A DNA stretch of 64,000 bases from Adineta steineri (taxonomy: Eukaryota > Rotifera > Eurotatoria > Adinetida > Adinetidae): contig CAJNOI010000007.1 in the NCBI GenBank assembly GCA_905250115.1, positions 909,216 to 973,215 on the forward strand. The letters run 5' to 3'. Under the pieces are notes generated by a model. That model had not been told where the DNA came from. It did no database searches and was given only the letters and a program-made list of their open reading frames with translations. A program made the position numbers and the translations under genes. Of the stretch, positions 44,718-55,676 are shown piece after piece; the first letter of the stretch is position 1, and every line of letters starts with the position of its first letter.

Positions 44718-46036
44718 ATGTCAAAATTAATTTTATCATATTTGTTCAAAACAAATTTATCGGTATTTCGTTCGGCTATTTTAGAAGAAAATACCGATAA
44801 AATTTGTCGTATTTTGGACTTTGAACGTGATTTTCTCCATAAAGATATTGATCATGAAGGTAACACAGCACTCTTATTAGCTGTTGATCATGCATCACCA
44901 TTAATTGTTCGTTTATTACTTGATCATGGTGCTGAACCTGATAAAACAAATACAGTTGATTCAAGAACACCACTTAGTTTATTAGCGTCAAAATCCTATG
45001 ATGATTATAATTCACATAAAGCACAAAAAACACTTGAAATGGCTAAAATTCTATTAGATTATGGAGCTTTTGTAGACAAACCAATACCATGTGTATATCA
45101 AAATGAAAATGATAAAGAACATCCTGGTAAAGAAACACCTTTAATGATAGCTGTAAGAAAAAAAAATATACCATTTGTAAAATTATTACTTGAAAGAAAA
45201 GCAGATGTGAATTTTACGGATAGACAATCCGAAGTTCGATCGTATGTATTCGAAAAAAATATTCTTTTTTTTAATAAATTTAAATATATATTTAATTTAG
45301 TATTCATTATGCAATAGCAAATGGTGATGAAGAAATGTTTGATTTATTAGCAAATGCAGGTGCATTAGATTCTTCAATAGTAACTGTAGATAAAAATACT
45401 TTATTACATTGGTTTTGTTATACAAAAGAAAATGATAAACAAATATCTTTATTAGAAAAAATAATTAAAAAAGGATATGATATAAATGCACAAAATTGGC
45501 AACGTCGTACACCATTAATAATTGCAGTTAAAAATGATATGACAAATACATGTCGTATACTTTTAGATAATGAAGCAAATATAGGGAAATATGATTGCAA
45601 TGGACATCAAGCTATTGATTTATCTGTACCAGGTAGTGAATGTTCAAAAATACTTCTTCATGCAATGAAAACAGAAAGATATAAATTACGATTATTATCA
45701 ACTCCAGTGAATAAATCAAGAAATACAATGATTCGTAAACAACGAATCGGTAGTGCACGACGATTTACAACTGAAATATGTAATACTGATAATAATAATA
45801 ATGAGACAAAAGACCAAGATAATTTATCAAAACATTCTCAAGAAGACAAACAAAATACTTCAACGTTTCATGCATATTTATCTCTTAATGACATAAAAGA
45901 TAATAGCGAAATTGAAACGAAATATGAACGTGTCTGGGAAAAATCCTTCAAACCAAGACAAAGAACATTACTATTGAAAGGAACCCGTAAAGGACGAGCA
46001 CTGTCAGTTGATACTGAAGATACGTCACGATTTTAA
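44718..46036 (+). CDS. Ankyrin-repeat protein
   Basis: Two exons, 44718-45241 and 45301-46036, join in phase 2 (CGA-TC / T-ATT) to 419 residues; the start is the first ATG in the frame. About six ankyrin repeats follow one another: DHEGNTALLLAVDHASPLIV...LLLDHGAEPDK, DSRTPLSLLASKSYDD...AKILLDYGAFVDK, GKETPLMIAVRKKNIPFVKLLLERKADVNFTDR, RSIHYAIANGDEEMFDLLANAGA, DKNTLLHWFCYTKEN..., then WQRRTPLIIAVKNDMTNTCRILLDNEANIG and YDCNGHQAIDLS. The last 120 residues are basic, Thr/Asn-rich and disordered. Ankyrin repeats mediate protein contacts; partner and role cannot be inferred. Confidence 0.8.
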
Positions 46037-46892
46037 TTGATTTTTAAAATTTATATAATGATATTTGATTTTATGTTTATGCGAGCATTTTTTATAAATA
46101 TTTGTTTTCTTCGAAGAATAAAACAATCATATTAAGCTATACATGTAAACCTGAAAGTAAATACTATGACTGGAAAATTCTTGTATACGAAATATTTTTC
46201 ATGATTTACCTGTGCAGTCAGTCACATTTATTCGATAAATTTATCGTAATTTATCTGTAGGTTTTGATTGATACACATGTCAGGTTTTTTGACATTACGA
46301 TAGTTAATTACTATTCTGTTTTCAAAGCAAAAATAAGAAGTATGACGAGTTAGGGATACAGTAAAACATGTTTTTTTAGTATGATTAATACCGGGATGTT
46401 TAAAAAATTGTTTACTATACAGCGATAGTCACTTTGAAGAACTTATTATGAATTGAACGAAGATTTCTACTTGTTATATCGAATGTTGATAAAATTCTAA
46501 TTATTTATTTTGCTATTTTATCTACTTTGATCTAAACTATTTAATGTGAAAAAGTTTTTAATTAGCATATAAATTTATAATAGACGTACATGATGTACTC
46601 ATTTGTGATGTCTATTCAATAAGATACAAAAAAAACATTGCAAAAAGTATTGTTTGAAAATAACTAATATCTAGCACTCATACTAACTGATGATGACTTT
46701 CTTTGTATGATAGTAAGTGTTTCAATTATGACGATCGACATTATAATGTATTATGATTTTTAGTGAATCAGACACCTTTTCTATTTCAACACAAGAGATG
46801 TAATCATATTGAGTTCTTTTCTGATGAATCCGTAATAAATATTAAATTTCATAACAGCTTTATAGAAATATCCTATGTTTATTTTTATTATT
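46037..46892. other. Gene-free stretch between convergent genes
   Basis: 3' flanks of the ankyrin gene and MRPS25. A+T-rich, no repeat recognised. Confidence 0.5.
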
Positions 46893-47513
46893 CTAAAACG
46901 GCCTTTTCCAATAGTCTTTTAAAGCATCATCATCAACAACTTTCTTTCGTATATCTTCAAGTTCATCCATTTTATATCGTGTATATTTTCCACGTAAATG
47001 TTCTGGTAATTTCTTCTTTCCTGAGCATGACATTTGTCCATAAACTAAACACATACAATAATGTGCACAATCTTTTCCAAAATTTGCTGGATTTTCTAAT
47101 CGTGCTGTTAATTCTGAATCAATACGTTGTTGTAAATCACTTTTTCCCATAACACGTCGAATAGAATCATGAATTTCATTCGATGTCTTTTTATAACAAT
47201 CCATATGAACAATTTCATAATTATTATCTGAAGTTGTTTCATTATCCAAAGATGAACGAGATAAATAAAATGAAACAAATGGTGTTGGTGTTGTATTTTT
47301 AAATTGAACACATTGAACTGTCGGATTTTTATATTGAATTTGTGCTAAATGCCAAAATATAAAACGACGTAAACCATCAGAATCCGGTTTATCAAATGTA
47401 TAATTAAGAGTAAATATTCGTACTATTGGACGAAATATAATCGCACCTGATTCAAGATACGAAAGTGTATTACGCCATGGGGCAGCACCCCGTAAAAACA
47501 TTGGAGCTGGCAT
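46893..47513 (-). CDS. MRPS25: Mitochondrial small ribosomal subunit protein mS25
   Basis: Single exon, 206 residues. The start MPAPMFLRGAAPWRNTLSYL aligns with the MRPS25 N-terminus (a basic patch, R-R/N-T-L-x-Y-L). It is followed by VRIFTLNYTF, LRRFIFWHLAQIQYKNPTVQ, FKNTTPTPFVSFYL, a HIRK-like IHDSIRRVMGK, the ENPANFGKDC motif (PANFG is a family landmark) and LPEHLRGKYTRYK near the end. It is about 30 residues longer than the mammalian protein, mainly at the C-terminus. It functions in the mitochondrial ribosome. The ATG directly follows GTTTATAG on the minus strand, an acceptor-like sequence, and lies 234 bases downstream of the ATP6V1D stop on the same strand. Confidence 0.9.
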   Translation of the reverse strand: MPAPMFLRGAAPWRNTLSYLESGAIIFRPIVRIFTLNYTFDKPDSDGLRRFIFWHLAQIQYKNPTVQCVQFKNTTPTPFVSFYLSRSSLDNETTSDNNYEIVHMDCYKKTSNEIHDSIRRVMGKSDLQQRIDSELTARLENPANFGKDCAHYCMCLVYGQMSCSGKKKLPEHLRGKYTRYKMDELEDIRKKVVDDDALKDYWKRPF

Positions 47514-47747
47514 CTATAAACATACATATATATTATAATGAATCCACTCGTTTTCTTTTAAGTACTTCGAAGCATAAATATCTCTATTTTGTCAAACATA
47601 CACATTAAATAGACAAAGGAAAAATTACATGTAAAAAAAAAGAAAAGGATAATAATTGCAGTTTATCACATACAGACAATGTTTAAAATAAATAGAATCA
47701 TTTGAAATAAGTAAAGGGTTAATGGAATGACAATTATTAAGAAGATT

Positions 47748-49424
47748 TTAAAAGAGTATATCATCATCTCTCTGTGCGTCATCTAAAATATTGGGTGCTT
47801 CTTCTTCTGCTTCATCCAAAAGACCCTGTTCAATTAACTCAGCTCGTGCTTTTTCTCGAAGAACACGAATTTGTTTTTTCTTTTCTTGAACTTTTTTAAG
47901 ACTAAAAAAACAAACAAAAGGTTTACTTAAAAAATAAATTTAATAATTATTTCCTACCGATAAAATTCTTCACGCTCCATTTCATCAAGCTCCGAAACAA
48001 TATAAGTTATCGTTCGCGTTATTTTTGGAATAATAACTAAAAATCAAATAACAAAAAATATTAAAATTAAATTCTTTTAATTAAACAAACCATGTTCAAT
48101 AGCATTTACACGACGATTTGTTATTTTAATAACATCATCAAGTATACGAAATGATGTTTGAAGTGTAGCCAAATCAATTAGAGTTTTTAATGCTTCACCA
48201 TAATTACGTCTTAATTTTTGTAATTGCATACCACCTCGACCCAAACCAGTTAATTCAAACGCTAAATGAAAATTCATATTTTTTTATTAGTTTATTGGTT
48301 CAGGGAAATCTTAACTTACTATCTCCTCCATCATTGAATGAATCGAACGAAGGTAAAATGACACCTAAAGAAAAAACAAATCTTGAGAGTGTGGTCTGCG
48401 AATAGGAGTGCAACGGTTACGGTTTGTCACCGCTTGACCGTCTACAGTTAACCGTTCTAAAGCAATAACCGGTCCAATAGGAAGATCAATTAAACGAAAA
48501 CCGGGATAATAGAAAAACCAGTTAAACGAAAACCGGCTTAGTAGAAAGACCGATTAAACGGAAACGGGGTTAATAGAAAGACCGGTTAAACGAAAACCGG
48601 CCTCAGACAAAAACCGATCAAAACGAAAACCGGTATAGGTCGGCAACCGTTTTTATTTTTTGATAATTTTGTTAATTCATATAATTATAAAGCGATGTTG
48701 ACATGTTGGTTAGTAATTAGAGAAGCTAGTAATATCATTTGCTTTATTGTTAATAAGAATAAGGAATATCACCATATAGGCATCAATATTCATGTTCTTA
48801 TATCGTATTACTGTTATGCATCTATGAGTAATCGATTCTATGACGGTTACCGATTCAAACCGGTTATCGTTTTTATTACAACGGTTTTCGTTTAACTGGT
48901 CTTTCTATTGGGCCAGTTTTCGTTTAACCGTTTTTCGTCTTAGGCCGATAACTACCACCGTTGCACCCCTATCTGTGAATATAAAAATAGATGTTTTTAA
49001 CTTACCGGCAACATTGTCTCGTTTTGTTCGAATTTTAATTTGTGCTTTACTGACACTTTGAATTACAACTTGTGTAAAATCTCCACTCATTGAAAATTTT
49101 GCTTCAGCTAATGAAAAAGCGGCTAATTTCATAACATCACCCATTAATGTTTTAGTCTAAAATTTATATGAAAAAACTTCGATTTTAATTTTAAAATTTT
49201 TTTTATTTCTTACATCAATAATTTTCTTCAAAATCGATCGAAAACGTATTGCTAATGCATCTGCTTTCTTCTTCAATAAATTATGGCCGGTTTGAGCACC
49301 TTTCAATCGTGCTTTCATTGTCGTCTGCGCCCTACAAAAGCAAGTCAAATGAAGAAAATAGAATAATTACAACTAAAACTTACATTCGCGATGGAAATAT
49401 ATTGTAACGATCTTTACTCGACAT
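47748..49424 (-). CDS. ATP6V1D: V-type proton ATPase subunit D
   Basis: About seven exons; first exon 49384-49424 (MSSKDRYNIFPSR). The joined protein follows subunit D throughout: AQTTMKARLKGAQTGHNLLKKKADAL, AIRFRSILKKIID, MGDVMKLAAFSLAEAKFSM, VIQSVSKAQIKIRTKRDNVAG, VILPSFDSFNDGGD, FELTGLGRGGMQLQKLRRNYG, LATLQTSFRILDDVIKITNRRVNAIEHG, a Tyr/Lys/Glu-rich coiled coil, and an acidic end (RDDDILF). The subunit forms the central rotor shaft of the V1 sector. The intron between DNVAG and VILPSF is about 640 bases because it holds a 569-base MITE; other introns are about 50-70 bases. The gene lies between SRSF and MRPS25, same strand, gaps of 214 and 234 bases. Confidence 0.9.
48395..48979. mobile_element. 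hAT-type MITE in an ATP6V1D intron
   Basis: Element 48403-48971 (569 bases). Ends TAGGAGTGCAACGGT and the complement of ACCGTTGCACCCCTA, one mismatch. Flanking 8-base repeats are TCTGCGAA (48395-48402) and TCTGTGAA (48972-48979), one mismatch. The interior has a left array of TTAAACGAAAACCGG units (48487-48630) and a right part with the inverted form (AACCGGTTATCG, TTTTCGTTTAAC), so the whole element can fold back. No ORF. Confidence 0.85.
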
Positions 49425-49638
49425 TGTTCAAATTACAAAAATCAAATGAATTATCTGTAAACATAGAATTTTATTTTCCTGATTATTAATACACCACGCG
49501 TTTTTTATTTGAAGAAGCAAAAGAAACAGAATACAGAAGTTAATCAAAAGACATACAGAAAACAACGACAAAAAAAAACAGCAGAAATTTGTATGCACCG
49601 ATTAGTCTAACTTCAGGAAATAATCTTTGATAATGATT

Positions 49639-51117
49639 TTAGTCTTCAGTAGCAATCGGTGATGATCGACTAAAAATAAAATATCATAAAAATTGAATTA
49701 AATGAAAAAAGAAAGCTTTTACCCATCAGCAGTATGTCCATTTGGACTTAAACCACGTGATTCACTTCGTCTAATAATTAAAAGAAAACAAAAGTATTGT
49801 TTTGTACCAGAAGAAAACAAAGATTTTATTATACTTCTTTTCAGTATTCGATGATTTCTTTCTCGATTGTGAACGTGATCGAGAACGTGATTTTGATTGA
49901 GATTTATCTCGATCATCCTTTTTACTTTTTTCTCTACTTGTACGACGTGAACGTTTTTGATCATATGGTGAATCACCTCGACGACGATAACGATCTTAAT
50001 TTAAGAAAATAAAATTTAAGAAAACAAACAAATAATTCATTACCACGTGATCGTGATCGACTATGTCGACGTTTATGTTGTCGTGAACCACTACGTGAAC
50101 GGCTTCTATTTAATTAAATAAATCAAAACGAATAAAAGAAAAAGAAAAATAATTATTAATTGAAAACTTTCCATCCATATTGGTCTTGATCGAGCATCAT
50201 TGCTGACAAGATTCATTCAACTGTAAACAGTTTTTCTTTTCAGATTCTGCTTTAAAACCAAAACAAAAATTCTTTCTTTTTTCCAACAAATACAAATCAC
50301 TAGTGTGTGAGGCAACATAAGCCGATGCCAATAGTCATCAGTTGTATATAACCGAAAAGACCAAACAAATCATCATCAGTATCTCATCAAAACATAACAT
50401 CCAAATCGTCAATCATCATTTCGAGAACGCGCGAAGCTACTAGAATCAAAATTAAGTGGAGAAACAAAAGTACAAATTAGTTTTTTTAACTTAAAAAAAA
50501 TCAAATTTTACATTTTGTCATGCGCTTAATAGAACATAAAATCGAACTTTAGATAAGCAAAATAATGGAGCTCAAACAATTCATATATATCTTTCATTTT
50601 CTTACCTTGATCGTCGTCGATTATTTCTACCACCACCACCACTACCACCAGCTCGAAAAGAACCAAATGGTCCACTACGACCACCAACATTTCGACTACC
50701 ATATGTACGAGTACGAGCCCACGTGACACCAACACGAGACGCACCAATTGTTCTAATATTAAAAATAGAATTAATTCAATTTGATTGATTTATCTTACTT
50801 TCCATCGAGTTCTCGAATAGCTTGTTCAGCATCGGATCGATGTTTATAATTAATAAATGCAAAACAGGGAGGATTTGTTGCTACCCAAACCTCATTAAGA
50901 GTTCCAAATTTTGTAAAAGCTTGTTCAATTTCTTCTCGTTTAACGCCAGCAACTAAATCAGATACATGTATACGATAACCAGCTTGTCCATCCCATTTCG
51001 ATGATTGTGCACCACGTCCACTTTAAGAATAAAAATAATAATTTTTCAAAAAAACAAATTCTTAAATCTAACTTACGACGAACTGGAAGACATTGAACGC
51101 GAACGATCTCGACCCAT
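49639..51117 (-). CDS. SR splicing factor, SRSF3/SRSF7-like
   Basis: Seven or so exons; the first is 51077-51117 (MGRDRSRSMSSSS). A single RRM follows: YRIHVSDLVAGVKREEIEQAF with RNP2-like IHVSDL, TKFGTLNEVWVATNPPCFAF (RNP1-like PPCFAFINYKH) and AEQAIRELDGK, then TIGASRVGVTWARTR. A Gly-rich linker (GGRSGPFGSFRAGGSGGGGG) leads to an RS-rich tail (RRRSR, GSRQHKRRHSRSRSR, SQSKSRSRSRSQSRKK) ending SPIATED. The RRM with a V-W-V-A-x-N-P-P core is typical of SRSF3/7/Rbp1. It acts in nuclear pre-mRNA splicing and export. The intron about 50108-50605 is far longer than the others (near 55 bases); in SR genes such introns often hold a poison exon. The last three exons (49842-49995, 49736-49768, 49639-49672) were joined by frame. 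Confidence 0.82.
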
Positions 51118-51512
51118 TTAATAATAAAAAAAATATATTTATTATTAAAGTTATAATCTAAAAATAGATAAAATTTATGTATGACGAAACGTCAACTGAC
51201 GAGATCAACGGCTTTTTTTTTTGCTATGGCATATGTTTGCTTTTTTTTCTGTTGTCTTTTCTATCTATTTATTTTATCTGATGTTAATTAAACCAATAGA
51301 ATTGAATGAATGGAAATTATTTTACTAATTGATTTGTTTCATTAAAGAAAAATTCTTTCTAATTTTCAGCTTTATTTATTAAATCATAAATAATTCGTTT
51401 CGATATGAAATAGAATTTTATTGGAGGTTCTATACGATTTCAATGGTTATTTTCAACCAATGAGAGATTATCCTATTTTCCTTCTTTATAGAAAATTGTC
51501 TAATAATTATAA
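51118..51512. promoter_or_regulatory. Divergent promoter region, SRSF-like / F-box 1
   Basis: 395 bases between the minus-strand SR gene start and the plus-strand F-box gene start. A+T-rich with T-runs; no specific box identified. Confidence 0.45.
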
Positions 51513-53317
51513 ATGAATTTTGAAACACTTCCAGATGAATTAATTTTATTAATATGTCGATATCTATCATCATCGGATATACTTTATTCATTATTTAATT
51601 TAAATTCTCGTTTAAATCGTACAATTCTCATTTATCGTCAACATGTAATACTTCGATTGACAAGTTATAATCAATTTGAATATCTTTGTTTAAATGTTTT
51701 ACCTAAAATAGGTTCAACAATTCGTTCATTAACTATAAATACTAATTGGACAGATTTAATAGCTAAACGATTTTATTTTTATTTTGGTGAACGAATGAAA
51801 GAAATCTTTCCTAATATTGAACGTCTTACTCTTGTTGCATTTAGTGGAAGTGAATTAAATGATTATATGATAAGTATATCCGATTTAATTTATTTAAAAC
51901 AATTAACAATTCAAGATCGATATAATATAACAGAAGAATATAAACAAGTTTTATTTGATAAAATTCTTTCAGCAAATAATAATCGATTAGAAAAAATTTG
52001 TTTTAATCGTCATTCTGAAAGTTTATCAATTAATCCAATAAATTCAATAGTTTATTCAAATATTATTCAATTAAATATACATTTAGAAAAAATAACTGAT
52101 CTGCAATGTCTTATGAAATTAATACCAAATATTCGTCGAATGAATATTGTTATTGATAATCAATCAGATGATATAATAATACATTTTCATGAAGAATTTA
52201 TATTAACATATTTAATCGAATTTCATTTGGAATCATTTCGTCGTAATTGGATATTTGATGAAATTTATTCATTACTTAAACAAATGCCTTTTCTACAAAC
52301 TCTTTCACTTGATTTATTTTCTCAAGATTTTCATTTATCTAATGGTCAACATATTGTTCCTATATTACCAATAAATACTCTACAAAATTTAAATTATGCT
52401 ATTGAATATGAACCAGAAGTAGAAATTGAATCTATTGAGAATATCATATCATCATGGACATCAACACCCTATCCCATTTCTTGTTTAAGTGCTAATGGTA
52501 CTACTCAGATATTTCTTCATACAATTCCATATAATTTTCCCTATCTTGATATTAATTCATCATATGCTAAACGTATGAATAAAAAACTTGGCGATTATAG
52601 TCCTCGTATAAAAGAATTACTTTTATTTAATGTATCGACATTAGCTGAAACATTTATAGCAATTAGTAATTGTACCAAAATAAAAGATCTTGCATTAGAA
52701 ATCGGTGATGAACCCTCGGGTAAATACTTTTTTTTATTTCATGTGAGATTTATTTTTTTTATCTTTTAGAAATAATTGAAGATGAACAGAAAGAAAAAGA
52801 AAATATTTTATTACCCTCTTTGAATAAACTTCATTGGCTTTCGATTGATGGTTGTCCACCTGATGTTCATCTTCTAAAAGAAATATTAATTGCATCACCA
52901 AATTTATCTTTACTTGTTATTGATATGAAATATCTTATTCGATTATTTGATATAGAAGATAATCAATCGTGTCTTTTATTATTAAAAAATCGTATAAGAA
53001 ATTTATCAATTCAAATAGAAGATGAAGCCGAAATGAATGACCTCATTTTTGAAAAATTATCAAAAATATTCATTCATATTCGTCATATAATTGTTGAAAT
53101 AAAATTAACAAATGGTTTATCAATTGAAAATTTTCTTCTTTTCTTTTTTAAATACTTTCAAAATCATCAATTGATATCCATTATAGTACGAGGTTGTACA
53201 ACTGAACAATTACGTAATAATCCATCTCAATGGCTTATTGATCATACTTATTTAAATACATTTACTAATCAATTTCAAGCGGATTGTGATGATGTAGAAT
53301 TTAAAATTTGGTTTTAA
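51513..53317 (+). CDS. F-box protein, copy 1 (584 aa)
   Basis: Two exons, 51513-52719 and 52770-53317, joined in phase 1. The N-terminus FETLPDELILLICRYLSSSDILYSLFNLNSRLN is a good F-box (LPDE.L..I..YL...D.L......R). The rest is a long solenoid of irregular leucine-rich segments, for example IRSLTINTNWTDL, IERLTLVAFSGSE, LKQLTIQDRYNIT, LQTLSLDLFSQD and LHWLSIDGCPPD. F-box proteins recruit substrates to SCF ubiquitin ligases through SKP1; the target is unknown. The copy at 55677-57479 is a paralogue with the same exon structure and exactly the same length. This F-box/LRR-like family is abundant in bdelloids. Confidence 0.82.
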
Positions 53318-53472
53318 ATAATTTTAAAACTTAAAATGTGATATGCGGGATATCCGAAATATTATGACCACTTAAGAATTCTTGAGTAATCATGACTATT
53401 TGAGATATTTTGTATCTGTTTTATTTTTTGTATAAACAAGATTTATTAATATAAATTATGTTTTTTTTATAG

Positions 53473-54321
53473 ATGTCAATAAAAAAGACAAATGATAAAG
53501 ATATCTTTCGAAATGTTGTTGATATTGGCCTTCGAATGTATGGAGATGGACATTGTTATCCATCATGTACTGTTGATTATATAACTGAATATTGTCGTCA
53601 ACAACTTCGACTCTATATTCTTAAACATAAACAATTAATGAAGATATGTAATAATAATCGAATATCATTTCTAAATACACTTGTATATACATCACGTCAT
53701 AAAAAAGCTTGTATTAAACGGCTTCAACAATTTGTTCAAACTAAAGATCGATCAATAACACAACAAGAAGAATTAAATAATACTATTATTAAAGATAAAA
53801 AATTAACAATTACTAGTCGATTTACACGAATATGTCGTCAATTACACATTCCTATCGATAATAATAATTCAAATGAAGTAAATCAATTAATATTACTTTC
53901 ATTTGATAATGTATTCTTATTTTTCAAATAGTCAATAATATCAAAATTAGATCATCAACGTTCACGTCAATATGCTCGTCTCGATGCTTATTATAAAAGT
54001 GATGAATTAACAGCAAATGCTTATTTATTATTTGTTGAAAAACAACATAGTTCATTTAATAGTCTTCGTTCATTATCATCAATTGATATATTCTATTGGC
54101 TTAATATAAATGATTTTTTATTTTCAAAAAAATCCATCTCAAATCAAGATCTTCGTTTAGCTGAAATTTGTTTATTTCTTATTAAAGAAATTCTTCTTAA
54201 TCTAATGGATAAAGTTTTTCAATCATCTATTCCATGTCAAATACAAGATATATTTCGTCGTCAATATGTACAGAATAATCGTCGTTTATTATTTTCAGGA
54301 CGAAAACGAATAATTCATTAA
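53473..54321 (+). CDS. Unrecognised 264-residue protein, histone-fold-like N-terminus
   Basis: Two exons, 53473-53877 and 53932-54321, separated by a 54-base intron (GTAAAT ... CAAATAG). The intron length is a multiple of three and contains an in-frame TAG, so unspliced RNA would give a 152-residue product. The N-terminal 60 residues (FRNVVDIGLRMYGDGHCYPS, then CTVDYITEYCRQQLRLYIL) are helical with hydrophobic spacing like a histone-fold or TAF-type module, which is only a resemblance. The rest is helical and basic; the C-terminal part has IDIFYWLNINDFLFSKK and LAEICLFLIKEILLNLMDKVF. The ATG directly follows TTTTTTTATAG, acceptor-like. It is 155 bases after F-box 1 and 51 bases before the SDR gene on the same strand. 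Function unknown. Confidence 0.7.
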
Positions 54322-54372
54322 GGAGAATATATTATCCTAAAAATGTTCTTTGTTTCAGATAAACTCTTTCTA
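54322..54372 (+). promoter_or_regulatory. 51-base intercistronic gap with trans-splice acceptor
   Basis: Only 51 bases separate the stop of the previous gene (54321) from the SDR ATG (54373). The gap contains TTCTTTGTTTCAG (AG at 54357-54358), then 14 bases of leader. That leaves little room for a promoter; polycistronic transcription with spliced-leader trans-splicing is the simplest reading (inference). Confidence 0.5.
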
Positions 54373-55280
54373 ATGCCAAAGGCAACAGTACTTATTCAAG
54401 GTGCATCAAGTGGTATTGGATTAGAATTTGTTCGACAATTATTAAAACGTAAAACACCTACTCATGTTATTGCAACAAGTCAAAAACTAGCAGAAGATCG
54501 TTTAGCTGATTTACAAAAGGAATATTTAAGACATTCATTACATCGTTTAGATGTTCTTGAATTAGATGTTAGACATCAAGATCAATTCGATACATTTGGA
54601 GAACAAGTTGAACAATGTTTAAACGATTTAAAACGTGAACGAGGACTTGATATGCTTATTAATTGTGCACATATATGTAAATTTAAAAAATAAAATTAAG
54701 ATTTTGATTATTTTTGTTTTTCTTCGAAGGGCATCCATCAAATCGAGTAGAAACTTCATTACAGGATGTTCTTAGTATTGATTTAAATGATGTTTATCAA
54801 GTTAATGTTGTTGGTCCAATATTAGTGACTAAAATATTACTTAATGCATTAAAACGAGGTCGTTCATCATTCGGTAATCCAGCAACAAATGCTCCTTATT
54901 CATCATTAGTTGTTAATATATCAGCTGAACTTGCTTCTATTCAAAATAATCGTGTTGGCGGTTGGTATGCTTATCGTCTATCAAAATGTGCATTAAATAT
55001 GGCCACAAAAAATTTAGCATTAGAATTTGGACGACAGCCATTAGATGAAAATTCTATATGTGGATTAAAAAAAGATGAAAAACCTTTATTATTTGTTGCT
55101 ATGTCACCTGGTGTTGTTAATACACAAATGATGCATGAATATAAAAAATTATTTCCAAAAGATGCACATTTCTTAACAAAAACTCAATCTGTTGAACGTA
55201 TGTTGGCTAGTATTGATAAATTATCATTAGAAGATAATGGTGCATTCTTAGATTTCAATGGCAAATCAATTCCATATTAA
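54373..55280 (+). CDS. Short-chain dehydrogenase/reductase (sniffer / C-factor type)
   Basis: Two exons, 54373-54676 and 54730-55280, 284 residues. The N-terminal Rossmann motif reads VLIQGASSGIGLEFVRQLL (TGxxxGIG class with Gly-Ala-Ser-Ser-Gly-Ile-Gly). LDVRHQDQF corresponds to the adenine-binding D-V motif, LDMLINCAHI to the NNAG region (here NCAH, degenerate), and VNVVGPILVTKILL to helix 4. The catalytic Ser is in LVVNISAELAS and the YxxxK pair in GWYAYRLSKCALNMATKNLA. The C-terminal MSPGVVNTQMM contains the PG motif. It is probably a cytosolic NADP-dependent carbonyl reductase like those of the sniffer group; substrate unknown. It is tightly linked downstream of the unknown gene. Confidence 0.82.
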
Positions 55281-55676
55281 TATTATAACAATTTTTTTTA
55301 AACATTTTTATATAGTAATTTTTATCAACTAATTGTTATGAATCTTATTGTATTCCTTTTATTCCAGCGATAGAAAACTTTTTATATTCATCTTCTTTTA
55401 GATTTATTATATCGTGCTTAGAACTATTTACGGACAAATGTCAAATTTCAATTCAATATTTTTCTTCTTTTCTGTCTGATAAAAAAAATTTGCTTTCTAT
55501 CAATTCATTCATTCGACTTTTAAGAATACTTCACTTAACGTCAATGATTACTTTTTTTTCTTATTATTATTAGTACTACTTGAAGTAATTCATTTTTTTT
55601 ATTAGATTCATGTTTCTTTCAATGACCTATTTAACGGTTTCTACTGAATGACTTGAATATTTTATTTTAGATAATA
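55281..55676. other. 396-base gap upstream of F-box 2
   Basis: T-rich; ends in TATTTTAG-ATAAT-ATG, an acceptor-like sequence 5 bases before the start of the next gene. No ORF. Confidence 0.5.

Noticed and set aside
50526-50747. Val-rich frame in the SR gene region.
   Set aside because: Wrong frame of the Gly-rich linker exon; the RRM continuation defines the correct frame.
53926-53934. In-frame TAG that would make the 53473 gene a pseudogene, or a 21-base ultra-short intron (GTATTC...AAATAG).
   Set aside because: A standard 54-base intron with donor GTAAAT at 53878 and acceptor AAATAG at 53931 removes the stop and keeps the frame.
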